From: Pristionchus mayeri
Lineage: Eukaryota; Nematoda; Chromadorea; Rhabditida; Neodiplogasteridae
Assembly (NCBI GenBank): GCA_036245805.1
Contig: BTRK01000004.1
Location: forward strand, 10,168,001-10,232,000
Direction of reading: 5' to 3'
Length of the DNA: 64,000 nt
Below the pieces are notes generated by a model. That model did not search any database. It saw nothing but the letters and a program-made list of their open reading frames with translations, and was not told the DNA's origin. This document shows positions 14,636 to 23,998 of the stretch, in pieces; position 1 is the first letter of the stretch; the number at the start of each line of letters is the position of its first letter. The translations under genes and the position numbers were made by a program.

Positions 14636-14729
14636 CTAGAATGTTCCAGAAAGTTCGAAAAAGTTCCAAAGCTACTAGAATGTTCCAGAAAGTTCGAAAA
14701 TGTTCCAAAGCTTCTAGTGTTAAAGAATA
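14636..14729. promoter_or_regulatory. Heat-shock-element array at the satellite edge
   Basis: Two near-identical 33-bp blocks (14636-14668 and 14674-14706) each contain alternating GAA and TTC triplets spaced exactly 5 bp apart. In the first block they fall at GAA 14639, TTC 14644, GAA 14649, TTC 14654 and TTC 14664. A weaker third site (GAATATTCGAAAA) follows at 14724. Inverted nGAAn units at 5-bp spacing are the binding site of heat-shock factor HSF-1, and four or more in register make a strong site. No transcription unit is obvious next to it. HSE-bearing transposons, notably Helitrons, are known in Caenorhabditis, so the array could be an element remnant. It directly abuts the last satellite monomer. 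Confidence 0.8.
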
Positions 14730-14733
14730 TTCG

Positions 14734-14957
14734 AAAACGAGAGGAAGAGTAGGAAAGAGGGCGGGGAAGTAGACAGGGAGAGATGGAGAGTGGGAGAGAG
14801 TGAGGAGGAGAGGGAGAGAGTGAGGAGGAGAGGGAGAGAGGGGGAAAGAGAAGGATAGAGAGGTAAAGGGAAGGAGAGATAGGGGGAGAGGGAGCGAGGG
14901 AAAGAGAGGGAGAGAGAGGGAGAGAGGGAGAGAGGGAGGGAGAGAGGGAGAGAGAGG
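14734..14957. repeat. Polypurine GA-rich tract
   Basis: About 220 bp are almost pure A and G on the plus strand, with irregular GAGAGGGAGAGA motifs. The minus strand gives meaningless Ser/Pro/Leu open frames, which I do not call. Such tracts can form triplex DNA or bind GAGA-type factors, but nothing here shows that they do. Confidence 0.85.
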
Positions 14958-15719
14958 CTGGTATTAAATAATCGATGGCCGACCAATGCAGTTTCGCAGT
15001 CATTACATAGCAGATATACTACTTGTTCTTTAAAACGCGTTCTCTGTAAGAATGGGACGACCCACACAGGGGGTGGCACAATACTTCAAAATGATCGTAT
15101 CGACTTGCTACTTTCAGGGTGTCATACCTATGGGTAGGGTATGCTCCCAGATGATTTTTATGTCCCTAGCTCAACATTTTGACCTACCAAATTTGAAAAA
15201 TGAAACTCAATATCCAATGTCATGTTGTATACCGTTCGAAAGAGCATGAAAAGTTATATCGAAAGCTATGTTTTCGTAAGATTTTGCGCATGTTCGCATG
15301 AGATATTGCATGAAAAGTGCATTTTCAAGCAGTTTTAGAGATGGGAGACAGTGATGGGGACACTTTTTACGGAAAATTAAGGAAGAAATAGATGCAGAAT
15401 TAAATTCTCTATCGACGTATTATTGTGCAAATTTCGGTTCCCAATTATGTGAAACAATCGATTTTCTATCACGCATTCGCCGACGAATGTTCGATTCCTG
15501 CCCGATGCATGATGTTTTGCCAATTTTTTTATCACTTCTCTAAAATATTTTTCCAATGTTTTCGTGTGAAAGCTATACCGGAAGGTTAATTGCACATCGT
15601 CATCCACAACTTCTCACGAATTCAGGATTGCTAAAGGATTTATTTGTCGATTTACATTATGAATGCTATTATGATACAATGTCTTGCTTGAAAGGTTACA
15701 TTCACAATTCTATCCAGAG

Positions 15720-16003
15720 TTATTCTAGGATGTAAAGGAAGCCGTAGACGATATTCTCCACCAGATCCAGTGCCGTGCTCCTCGCGATGTTGCGGAACTG
15801 CGAATCAAAGGCCGCGCCTATCGCCATCCTCAGCTTCAAAATTCCTTTTTTTTCGCCCTTAATTTCCACTCTCCCCCTTTCGACCTCTTCGTACAATGGT
15901 ACGATCTGTCTTCCTTGAGCGGACGAGGGAGTGATGAAGGTACTGCAGGTGTACTTGCCCGTTTCGATCGCGCTCGTAGGCCCCGTATTTGAAGATGAAT
16001 TCT
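15720..16003 (-). pseudogene. Captured coding fragment in the foldback arm, unidentified
   Basis: On the minus strand the left arm has a frame open from about 16003 down to a TAA at 15720. The protein-like reading includes YTCSTFITPSSAQGRQIV, PLYEEVERGRVEIKG and a C-terminus AFDSQFRNIARSTALDLVEN followed by IVYGFLYILE. Codon use and composition look like real coding sequence. The inverted copy in the right arm (around 16410-16660) has indels that break this frame. I do not recognise the family. A captured host exon inside a transposable element is my inference; a chance frame is the alternative. Confidence 0.35.
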
Positions 16004-16016
16004 TCGTGGCTGTACT

Positions 16017-16270
16017 GTGCTCGATCGTGTCTCTAATGAGCGGTTGCGAGATTCAACTCGAGTTCAGGACTTCGTTCGCACTGCTCAGAAAATGAAATGG
16101 TTTTGGTTGCATAAGATCGCGAATGATGATTGCCGGAAGTGGAGCCGATCTGTGATCGAATGGATTCCGCGGAGAAAGAGGAGACGCGGCCGACCAATCA
16201 CGAGAAGGAGCGACTCTTTCCGCAAAGCAACAGGCCCAAATTTTCTCAACCAAGCACGAAGTTCTAACTG
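16017..16270 (+). pseudogene. RTE-type retrotransposon C-terminal fragment
   Basis: The reading contains VSNERLRDSTRVQDFVRTAQ and then WIPRRKRRRGRPITR, the arginine-rich end typical of RTE-type LINE polymerases (the GRPxTRW box and surroundings). It lies in the loop between the foldback arms. The expected tryptophan after TR is arginine here, and there is no upstream reverse transcriptase, so it is a fragment. It is clearly different from the RTE at 48068-50953. Confidence 0.75.
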
Positions 16271-17297
16271 AAACGCCATGTACATCAGAGCTCTCGTCTG
16301 ATCTCCCGAGAAACTAATGACCTCTAGATAAATGTGTTAAAATCGTAAATCGTAAATCGTAAACCTACAAATCGCCAGGGGTGAAGCAAAAATAGAACGG
16401 ATCTACCTCAAGCGCACGCCTGCAGTACCTTCATCACACCCTGGTCCGCTCAAGGAAGACAGATCGTACAATTGTACGAAGAGGTCGGAAGGGGGTAAGT
16501 GGAAATTAAGGTGGAAATTTTTCGAAAAAAGGAATTTTGAAGCTGAGGATGGCGATAGGCGCGGCCTTTGATTCGCAGTTCCGCAACATCGCGAGGAGCA
16601 CGGCACTGGATCTGGTGGAGAATATCGTCTACGGCTTCCTTTACATCCTAGAATAACTCTGGATAGAATTGTGAATGTAACCTTTCAAGCAAGACATTGT
16701 ATCATAATAGCATTCATAATAAATCCTTTAGCAATCCTGAATTCGTGAGAAGTTGTGGATGACGATCACACGAAAACATTGGAAAAATAGTTCAGAGAAG
16801 TGATAAAAAAATTGGCAAAACATCATGCATCGGGCAAGAATCGAACATTCGTCGACGAATGCGTGATAGAAAATCGATTGTTTCACATAATTGGGAACCG
16901 AAATTTGCACAATGAATTAAATACGTCGATAGAGAATTTAATTCTGCATCTACTTCTTCCTTAATTTTCCGTAAAAAGTGTCCCCATCACTGTCTCCCAT
17001 CTCTAAAACTGCTTGAAAATGCACTTTTCATGCAATATCTCATGCGAACATACGCGAAATCTTACGAAAACATAGCTTTCGGTATAACTTTTAATGCTCT
17101 TTCGAATGTTATACAACATGACATTGGATATTGAGTTTCATTTTTCAAATTTGGTAGGTCAAAATGTTGAGCTAGGGACACAAAAATCATGTGGGAGCAT
17201 ACCCTACCCATAGGTATGACACCCTAAAAGTAGCAAGTCTATACGACCATTTTGAAATCCTTGTGCCACCCCTCCCCGAGTCTTACAGAGAACCCGT

Positions 17298-20200
17298 TTA
17301 AAAAAAAACTTGGAAAGGTTGAAAAAAAATGGAAAGGTTGGAAAATGGCCTACCAATGCAGTTTCTCGGTCCTGCCGAGAAGGGGAAGTAGGCGAAGGGA
17401 TGCCTCTTGGCCACAGCCTCAGGCAGGAAATGGTCCGGGAAGAATTCGGCCGGACGCTCCCACTCCTGCGTTATTATTTGCAAGTTGCTTCCATGTTTAT
17501 TCCTTTCTCGAACGCAACAATCATGATGAGTTGCCAATCATTAAAAAGCGAGTCCACTCTCCTCCAATAGTATCGGAAGATATAATCAGATCTAAATGAG
17601 ACTCACTTTCGGATCCCTGTGCGTTCCCATGGGCGTGAGCATCACCGTAAGGTCCTTGGGCAGGGTGAACTCGCCAAGCACGAGGTCGTGCGTCAAACGA
17701 CGAGCTATCAGTGGCATGGGTGGGCAGAGTCTGCGAACATATATGACTGAAACATCGGAAACGCTTGAAACCAGACCAGACAAGCTGGTAATAGCAAGTC
17801 GTGTTAGATCGCAACGTAGTCACGATTGCTCGCAGGTTGGTAATCGCGAAATAGCGTTTTTTTCTTCACAAATTCAATATTTTTCATACCTGAGTGACTC
17901 CTTGATGCACTGATCGAGGAAGACGCACTTCTTGAGGTATGCCTCAGTCGGTTCCCTGTCGCTATCGCCGAAGACGTCGTCCAATTCTTCGTGCACTCTA
18001 GCCTGGCAAATACATCAGATATTCAAATCGCATCAATATTTTCATGAAGTACTAGATTCTCTCTAGGTGGATACATTTATTGGTTGCATAATATTTCAGA
18101 TGAACAGCTGCACTGACTTGATACTCGGGGTGTTGCCCAAGCAACCAGATCGTCCAGCCCATCCCCGAGGATGTCGTGTCGTGACCTGCGTTTCAATTTG
18201 GATGAGGAATATCAAGAAGTATAGAGATAACTCTTAGGGCTGAAATTTTTTATTTCATAATTTTCCCAGTACCATTCATTCACAATTTTAAATACATTTA
18301 AAACGCGTTGTGCATTATCCGTAAATGCACCTTCGAACATGAACGTGCCGACCTCTTCCCTGATATCCTCATCACTCAGTCCATTATCTGATTGATTCAG
18401 CAGCATCAGATCGAGGAATGCCATGTTCTTGCCAGCCGCGTCTCCAGAATCCCCAAGTCGTCCCTCGTCGGTTAGTGTCTCCCGACGTTCGGCAATCACC
18501 TCAAATAAAAATATTAACGTTATCACATATTTCCTACAACGAGAAGGTTCTCACCCGTCTAGTAAAGTCGGTGGTCATCTTCACCAGTCGGTCAAACTCA
18601 AATCCTAGTCCACTCGCGTACCAGACAGGCTTCAACCACAACCATGGAGATCTGAATAAATTTTTATTTTTTAGTAAAATAGTGTACAATTATAAAATAT
18701 GTCAAATGGCGTCAACTACCTCTCATATTTGAACAGCATATCGGAGAGTCGAGCAACTGCCTGCACATACTCGGAATTGTTGCCAGTCTGAGCATTCAGC
18801 TGCGTGGACATGTCGGTATCTCAAAGACTGAATTGGGAGTGTAGATGCAAAGTTTTCGTTGTTATTCTTCTTCTTTGCACAAAGAAAACACAACATGACC
18901 TACCACAAATAATATCGAGTGCGCATCGCTTTACATACGGAAATAGATCGACCTCACGCCCAGTATCTGCGTATGCATCCACTTGCTCAATGAATACCTT
19001 AATGGAATTATTTTTCTATGTGGTGTGCTCGATTTTAGAGTGTCACGTTTTGAAAACACGAGGAATCCCGCTCGATTTTTTCACGTTGGTATTGCACGTA
19101 AAATAAGGAAGGTAACGTACTTGTGCTTGTTTAACGAATATATCTTGATATCCCTTGAGCACATTGAAGTGGAAGGCGGGCGTGAGCAGTTTTCGTCGAC
19201 CGAACCATTTCTCGTTCGTACTACAGAGAGTTTGGTAAATTTAAATGAGAGCACAATGACTCACCACTGAAAATACTGCGCAATTTTGAAAAACTGGTAA
19301 AACTAACATGGGACTGACCGGAGGACACATAACCCAATCGCCTTCTAATTTTTATAGTGGATAGGTACCCCCAAGAGAGTCTCAAATCCGTTTTGCAAAG
19401 TTGCTCTTTCGATCTAGTAATTAAGATAATTAGCATTTTCTGATTTCGATAAAATTTCCAGCCTAGTCGTCACTCATTCCTAGAAACCCGTTCCGAACCG
19501 GCTCGGTGGTGAAGTGGTTGTGAGGTGAGCCGAACCCCGGAGGGCAGTGGTTCGTCTCCCGACCTCATGTACATTGTTTTGCTATTTTAAAAATTGATCT
19601 TTGATATCTTGTTTTTGTTGTTGTTTTCGTTATGTGTGTTTACCATGCCCACGTACGAAATTATCGATGTATATCTTCAAAACTATACATATTATTTTTC
19701 ATCTTGCATGCATGATTACTGTCTTGAAACAATATCAGGAATCACACAATGGGCACATGATAAGCTTTTTTGGAGAAACACCAAGAAGAATAAAAACATG
19801 TGATATGTTCGGCGTTCGACTCACGATGGTTTTGAAACTAGAAGTGAGAGGGGAGTCAAAGTCTCAAGCCTTGTGCTGATAGATCAGTCGCAAAATAGAT
19901 CAGTTCGCAAAGAGAGACATGGTCAAGTATGACTGTGTCAGCGATGCAGTCGGCTTTTTCCATTTGCCTCACTGCTCATAGTGCATTTTGTCATACTTGG
20001 GGGTGTTTCTCCAAAAGCATCATCATAAAGCTTCATGTGATTTGTGATATTTATGATATTGTTTCAAGTCATCATGCAAGCAAGATGAAAAATAATATAT
20101 TATAAGAGGTCTTCTGAGAGATCGCAGGTGCCCATTTACAAACTGTTCAAAGTGCTTCAATCTCATCCCCACTTTGGTGGTAGATGTACCTAATGTCATG

Positions 20201-22803
20201 AAACTTCCATTTCAGTTTGTGGGGCCGGAAATTTAAAAGTGCCTAAAAGCCGGCTCTGGAAATTTCAAAAGTTTGAAAATTCATAACATGCTTCAACGTT
20301 GAGTAGGAACTTCTACAAACACGTAGAAATGATCGCCACGGCGAGATTAACAACTTTTATGTTGAGGTCGAAAACCAAAAAGAAATATTAAGTATTGATA
20401 TTGTGGAAAGTGTGTTTTTTCGAAGTCCAAAAGTTGAAAAAAATCGATGTCGTGAAAAAAATATTCCTTTTGCAAATGAGATCTCTTCGGATTCGGAATC
20501 TACGTCATTTTTTATACCGGGAAAAGTTCTATTTTCAAAAATCGCGAACGTGATATCGAGCTTTTTTTTCGCCGAAAACATGTCCGGTCGCGTGTTTTTG
20601 CTCAGGATCGAAAATTTCACTTTCTAATTTTTGTGTCGAAATCGCTCAGATATATCTTTTCTTTCAATTTTCGATGCTTACCAACCCTTATTTAATTCCC
20701 GTAGAAAAAACCGGAGATTTCAATATTTTCAAAAATCATGTTTTTCACCAAATTTCTCAAATTTTAGGTTGCAAAACTTGATTTGTGAAATTTTCGATCC
20801 TGAGCAAAAACACGCGACCGGACATGTTTTCGGCGAAAAAAAGCTCGATATCACGTTCGCGATTTTTGAAAATAGAACTTTTCCCGGTATAAAAAATGAC
20901 GTAGATTCCGAATCCGAAGAGATCTCATTTGTAAAGGGAATATTTTTTTCACGACATCGATTTATTTCAACTTTTGGACTTCGTAAAAACACACTTTCCA
21001 CAATATCAATACTTAATATTTCTTTTTGGTTTTCGACCTCAACATAAAAGTTGTTAATCTCGCCGTGGCGATCATCTCTACGTGTTTGTAGAAGTTCCTA
21101 CTCAACGTTGAAGCATGTTATGAATTTGCAAACTTTTGAAATTTCCAGAGCCGGCTTTTAGGCACTTTTAAATTTCCGGCCCCACAAACTGAAATGGAAG
21201 TTTCTTGACATTAGGTACATCTACCACCAAAGTGGGGATGAGATTGAAGCACTTTGAACAGTTTGTAAATGGAGGGTACCGCTTTCATGCAATCTCTCAG
21301 AAGACCTCTGTTATAATAAATACATATATGTATAACTTTAAAGGAGTGCTCCGGGGAATGTTTAGCCACCCATAGTGAGAGTGGGGATATTGTAGAGACC
21401 ACTCAACCGATCAGAAATCACTTTATCCGAAGTTCCACAGACGACTCTGAAACTATTTACATACGCGCAAAGTTCATTGATAGCGCAGGGTCGTGGCTGG
21501 TTCAGATATGTTTCACGAGTTCCTCTTACGTTTCGCCTCTTTCTCTTTGTAAATTCGCTACAGTTTCCCATTTTCGGGCTCTATCTGACGTCAACGTTGA
21601 TGGATTCTGGATTCCTTTTGCGTTTCTAACATAATTTTTGATGCGCTTTCGAATGAGCTATAGCACGCCATCGAAATCTGAAATTTGAAAAATCGATTTC
21701 GGTAGATCAATAATCGATATTTCGGGTCACGCTTCCGGTTGAAAAGTTCTTTGGCCCGAGGGGTCATGTTCCCAAAGTATGAGCTCCGGGTTATCATTTT
21801 GGCAGAGTTGTGCCATCCATACCCCCGTTCACTGCAGTCTTACGGAGAACGGGTTTTAATTACTAGATCGAAAGGGCAACTTTGCAAAACGGTTTTGAGA
21901 CTCTCTTGGGGGTACATATCCACTATAAAAATTGGAAGGTGATTGGGATATGTGTCCTCCAGTCAGTCCCATGTAAGACGGCATAGCGCAATGGTGCTCT
22001 TCTGACCTAGTGATCTGAAAAATATACCTCGTAAGTAATCCAGTACCGATCCATTCCGATAGTTTATCGTACATTGTAGCCTTGGTGATGAGCGTACTGC
22101 TCTCGAGCAGTTGCTGTCAAGGAAAATATTGTATTAGCTTCAGAGAATAAACCAAACAATCGCACCTTGCAGTATTCAGGACGTGTCACAAACGCTACGG
22201 GAATGATGCCAAGCCACCACTAAAATATAATGATTCATATGTTTAATTTTATATTATCGCATAAAGATATAATTATCACAATAATATGTTTCAATCACCT
22301 TCATTATTCCTGGAGAGCCTTCGGGAAACGTGTAGAGTTGTTGGAATCCTGCCATTTGCACGGACAGATCTGAGTGAATACAGATAATTTTATATCTTGA
22401 AATCTATTTCCCTAAAACAAGAGTGCACATGAAGAGAACTATGCTCAATGAAAGGTTTAGTTTTGGAGTATGTTGTCCTCATTTATTAAGTAACATTTTA
22501 AATTTCAACTTGCCAGCAGAGTTTAGTTTGAACTGCCAAACTGAACCGATAATTGGATAAGCTTTCGGGCCAGGAATCTGAAAAAATCGTTCCAGAAAGC
22601 GATGATCATCATACCACTAAAGTTTTCGCCATTACATAGTATCTGACATGCAGTTCGATTTTCCTATTGGTGCACATCCTCACCTTCGCAAGATTGATGT
22701 ACGTTCTCCAAATCATCACCGACATGTATCTTATTTTTCTCCACGGACCGAATATTGTGCAAATAAATATAAATATAGCGAGAAGGACGAGAGCCGCCGA
22801 CAT
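17298..22803 (-). CDS. CYP4-family cytochrome P450, truncated after the heme-binding loop
   Basis: Fourteen exons join in phase: 22684-22803, 22514-22577, 22299-22369, 22166-22219, 22028-22113, 19121-19220, 18904-18997, 18720-18819, 18555-18651, 18331-18499, 18118-18185, 17890-18002, 17607-17730 and 17298-17465. They encode about 475 residues. Features in order: N-terminal membrane anchor (residues 3-20), PGP hinge (exon 2), [14 protein letters not shown] in helix C, GHDTTSS in helix I (about 319), KESLR with the ExxR pair at about 376/379, and [10 protein letters not shown] with the heme cysteine at about 456. CYP4 enzymes hydroxylate fatty acids and related lipids at the ER membrane. After GPRNCIGRP the family sequence is lost: 15 low-complexity residues lead to a stop that lies in the TTAA flank of the adjacent foldback element, so the last ~50 residues are missing. 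Intron 1 after exon 2 uses a GC donor. Probably inactive, though all other exons are intact. Confidence 0.87.
19501..19567 (+). other. tRNA-like sequence with A and B boxes
   Basis: TGGTGAAGTGGT (an A-box match) is followed about 44 bp later by GGTTCGTCTCC (a B-box match), the spacing of an internal RNA polymerase III promoter. The acceptor stem does not close and no clear anticodon arm can be drawn. This is more likely the head of a SINE or a decayed tRNA than a functional tRNA gene. Confidence 0.45.
20098..21317. mobile_element. Foldback element in P450 intron 5
   Basis: The two arms meet near 20700 and are inverted copies over about 550 bp. Termini read AGGTCTTCTGAGAGAT and its inverse. 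Each arm contains the motif GCCTAAAAGCCGGCTCTGG that recurs in the foldbacks near 25240, 37740, 45050 and 47890. Small open frames in the arms are mirror images of each other and have no coding character. There is no transposase. Confidence 0.85.
21780..21855. mobile_element. Solitary terminus of the TTAA foldback family
   Basis: The end AGTCTTACGGAGAACGGGTT followed by TTAA matches the right end of the 15034-17297 element, and the preceding 50 bp are also related (a TTGTGCCA block). I could not find the matching left end nearby. Confidence 0.45.
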
Positions 22804-23998
22804 CTAAAAAATCTCGAGAATCGTATTAGCAATTTAATTTTAGAGCTGGAATGTTGACCAATAACGCGGTCAAAATACATACATCGACTTTTTCGGATGC
22901 TTTTGAATGCGATCTCTGGAAAGTGACACCCCTATCCATCCCAAAAATACATGAATTCGCGCTGCGTAAACATATGATTAGAAATACAAGCCAGTGATTT
23001 CGTGACGCAGGGGGCGTACATTTATCATACATCAGCAATATGTTTTGCTATTTATGAACAGTCAAAGTACACTACTCTCCCCCTTCGATTTCCCAACCAC
23101 CGCTTCCTAGGGCTCTTATTTATCATCACCACGAGGAACCCTGTCAATTCCTCATACGCAAATGATCACACACCCTTTTCACACGTCTTTCACCATGAAA
23201 TCCCGAATAATAATATGCCCTTTGCTAAATGTGTTGTTATACGTGCATCCAACGTGTACTACAACAAAGTTGCTAACTGTAGACTCGATGCTCCCTTGTA
23301 AGATATGGAGCTTTAGAGACTAGCGAATGCTGAGCCGAAACACTGTTTGATTATGTAAATTACTGGCTCGTTACGAAATTTGGTCGCAATACTCTTCTTA
23401 TCAACAACACTTTCTCGTGCACACAAAGACAGGCACAGCGGGTGCACTGAAATCGACTGTTGACCAGTGCCACTACAAACTTGCAAACATATATTGCAAA
23501 TAGCGTGCTGAAATTCATCGAAATAAATCAATCTCGAGAATTATCTCGTGGTAGGGATCAGATATTTCAAAAATATGCTAAAATGAATGTTTGGCGAATC
23601 GTCTGAAGAATGTTGTATGCACAACTACTATAGAGACACTCATCTTGCGCTATCTCTAGCTCGATTCATGCGCTTTATACTAGCTTTGATTGAATCGAAA
23701 TCAGTGATATGTTCGTATCATGTTTAGATCTTGTCATTCCGGTATTCCAGTATTTAATGAAAGATCATACAGGGTAATTGTCAACAATCTGATCACAGAC
23801 AAGTCATAGTCTCTGATCATTTGCCATAATTTGGGGAGTGGGCGAGGGAGCGATCAGGGTACAGTGTAGTTTGTCGTTATCTCTCTACTTGTCTTGATAA
23901 GAACCGAGCGGTCAATCGCAAACATGTGTTGCAAACTCGTTTTGTTGGTGTGTTCGCGCATTTCCCGCCAGCGTTATCACTAATGTTAGTACTTCCAG
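22804..23998. other. Divergent intergenic region between P450 and acdh-11-like gene
   Basis: About 1.2 kb separate the two start codons. Scattered blocks also occur upstream of the second acdh copy (31100-31458), showing that the duplication included the promoter. I see no further gene here. Confidence 0.6.
23894..23904 (+). promoter_or_regulatory. Conserved GATA site upstream of acdh-11-like gene
   Basis: TTGATAAGAAC lies 95-105 bp upstream of the ATG. The identical 11-mer occurs at the same distance (31354-31364) before the second acdh copy, while surrounding bases have diverged. TGATAAG is the core bound by intestinal GATA factors such as ELT-2 in C. elegans, consistent with gut expression of a fat-metabolism gene. 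Function is inferred. Confidence 0.5.

Larger units (their letters stand above)
15034..17297. mobile_element. Large foldback (palindromic) element with TTAA flanks
   Basis: The two arms (about 15034-15990 and 16400-17297) are inverted copies of each other over roughly 900 bp with scattered differences and small indels. Termini read AACGCGTTCTCTGTAAG on the left and the inverse CTTACAGAGAACCCGT on the right. Each end is bordered by TTAA (15030-15033 and 17298-17301), as in piggyBac-type insertion. The loop (16017-16270) holds a retrotransposon fragment, and the arms carry what looks like a captured coding exon. No transposase is visible, so this is a non-autonomous element. A related terminus with an adjacent TTAA occurs at 21836-21855. 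Confidence 0.85.
19290..21990. repeat. Nested inverted-repeat cluster in P450 intron 5
   Basis: This 2.8-kb intron is made of nested inverted repeats. The outermost arms are about 130 bp, at 19297-19434 and 21858-21985 in opposite orientation (for example GGGACTGACCGGAGGACACA at one end and its inverse at the other). Within them lie a tRNA-like sequence, a ~110-bp inverted pair (19675-19785 against 20003-20105) and the 1.2-kb foldback at 20098-21317. It may be one composite element or serial insertions. Confidence 0.7.

Noticed and set aside
14632..15079. Ser/Pro/Leu-rich minus-strand frames
   Set aside because: They are translations of the GA-rich purine tract and have no coding character.
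20403..21047. Mirror-image open frames in the P450 intron as small genes
   Set aside because: The same peptide appears in both orientations because the DNA is a palindrome.
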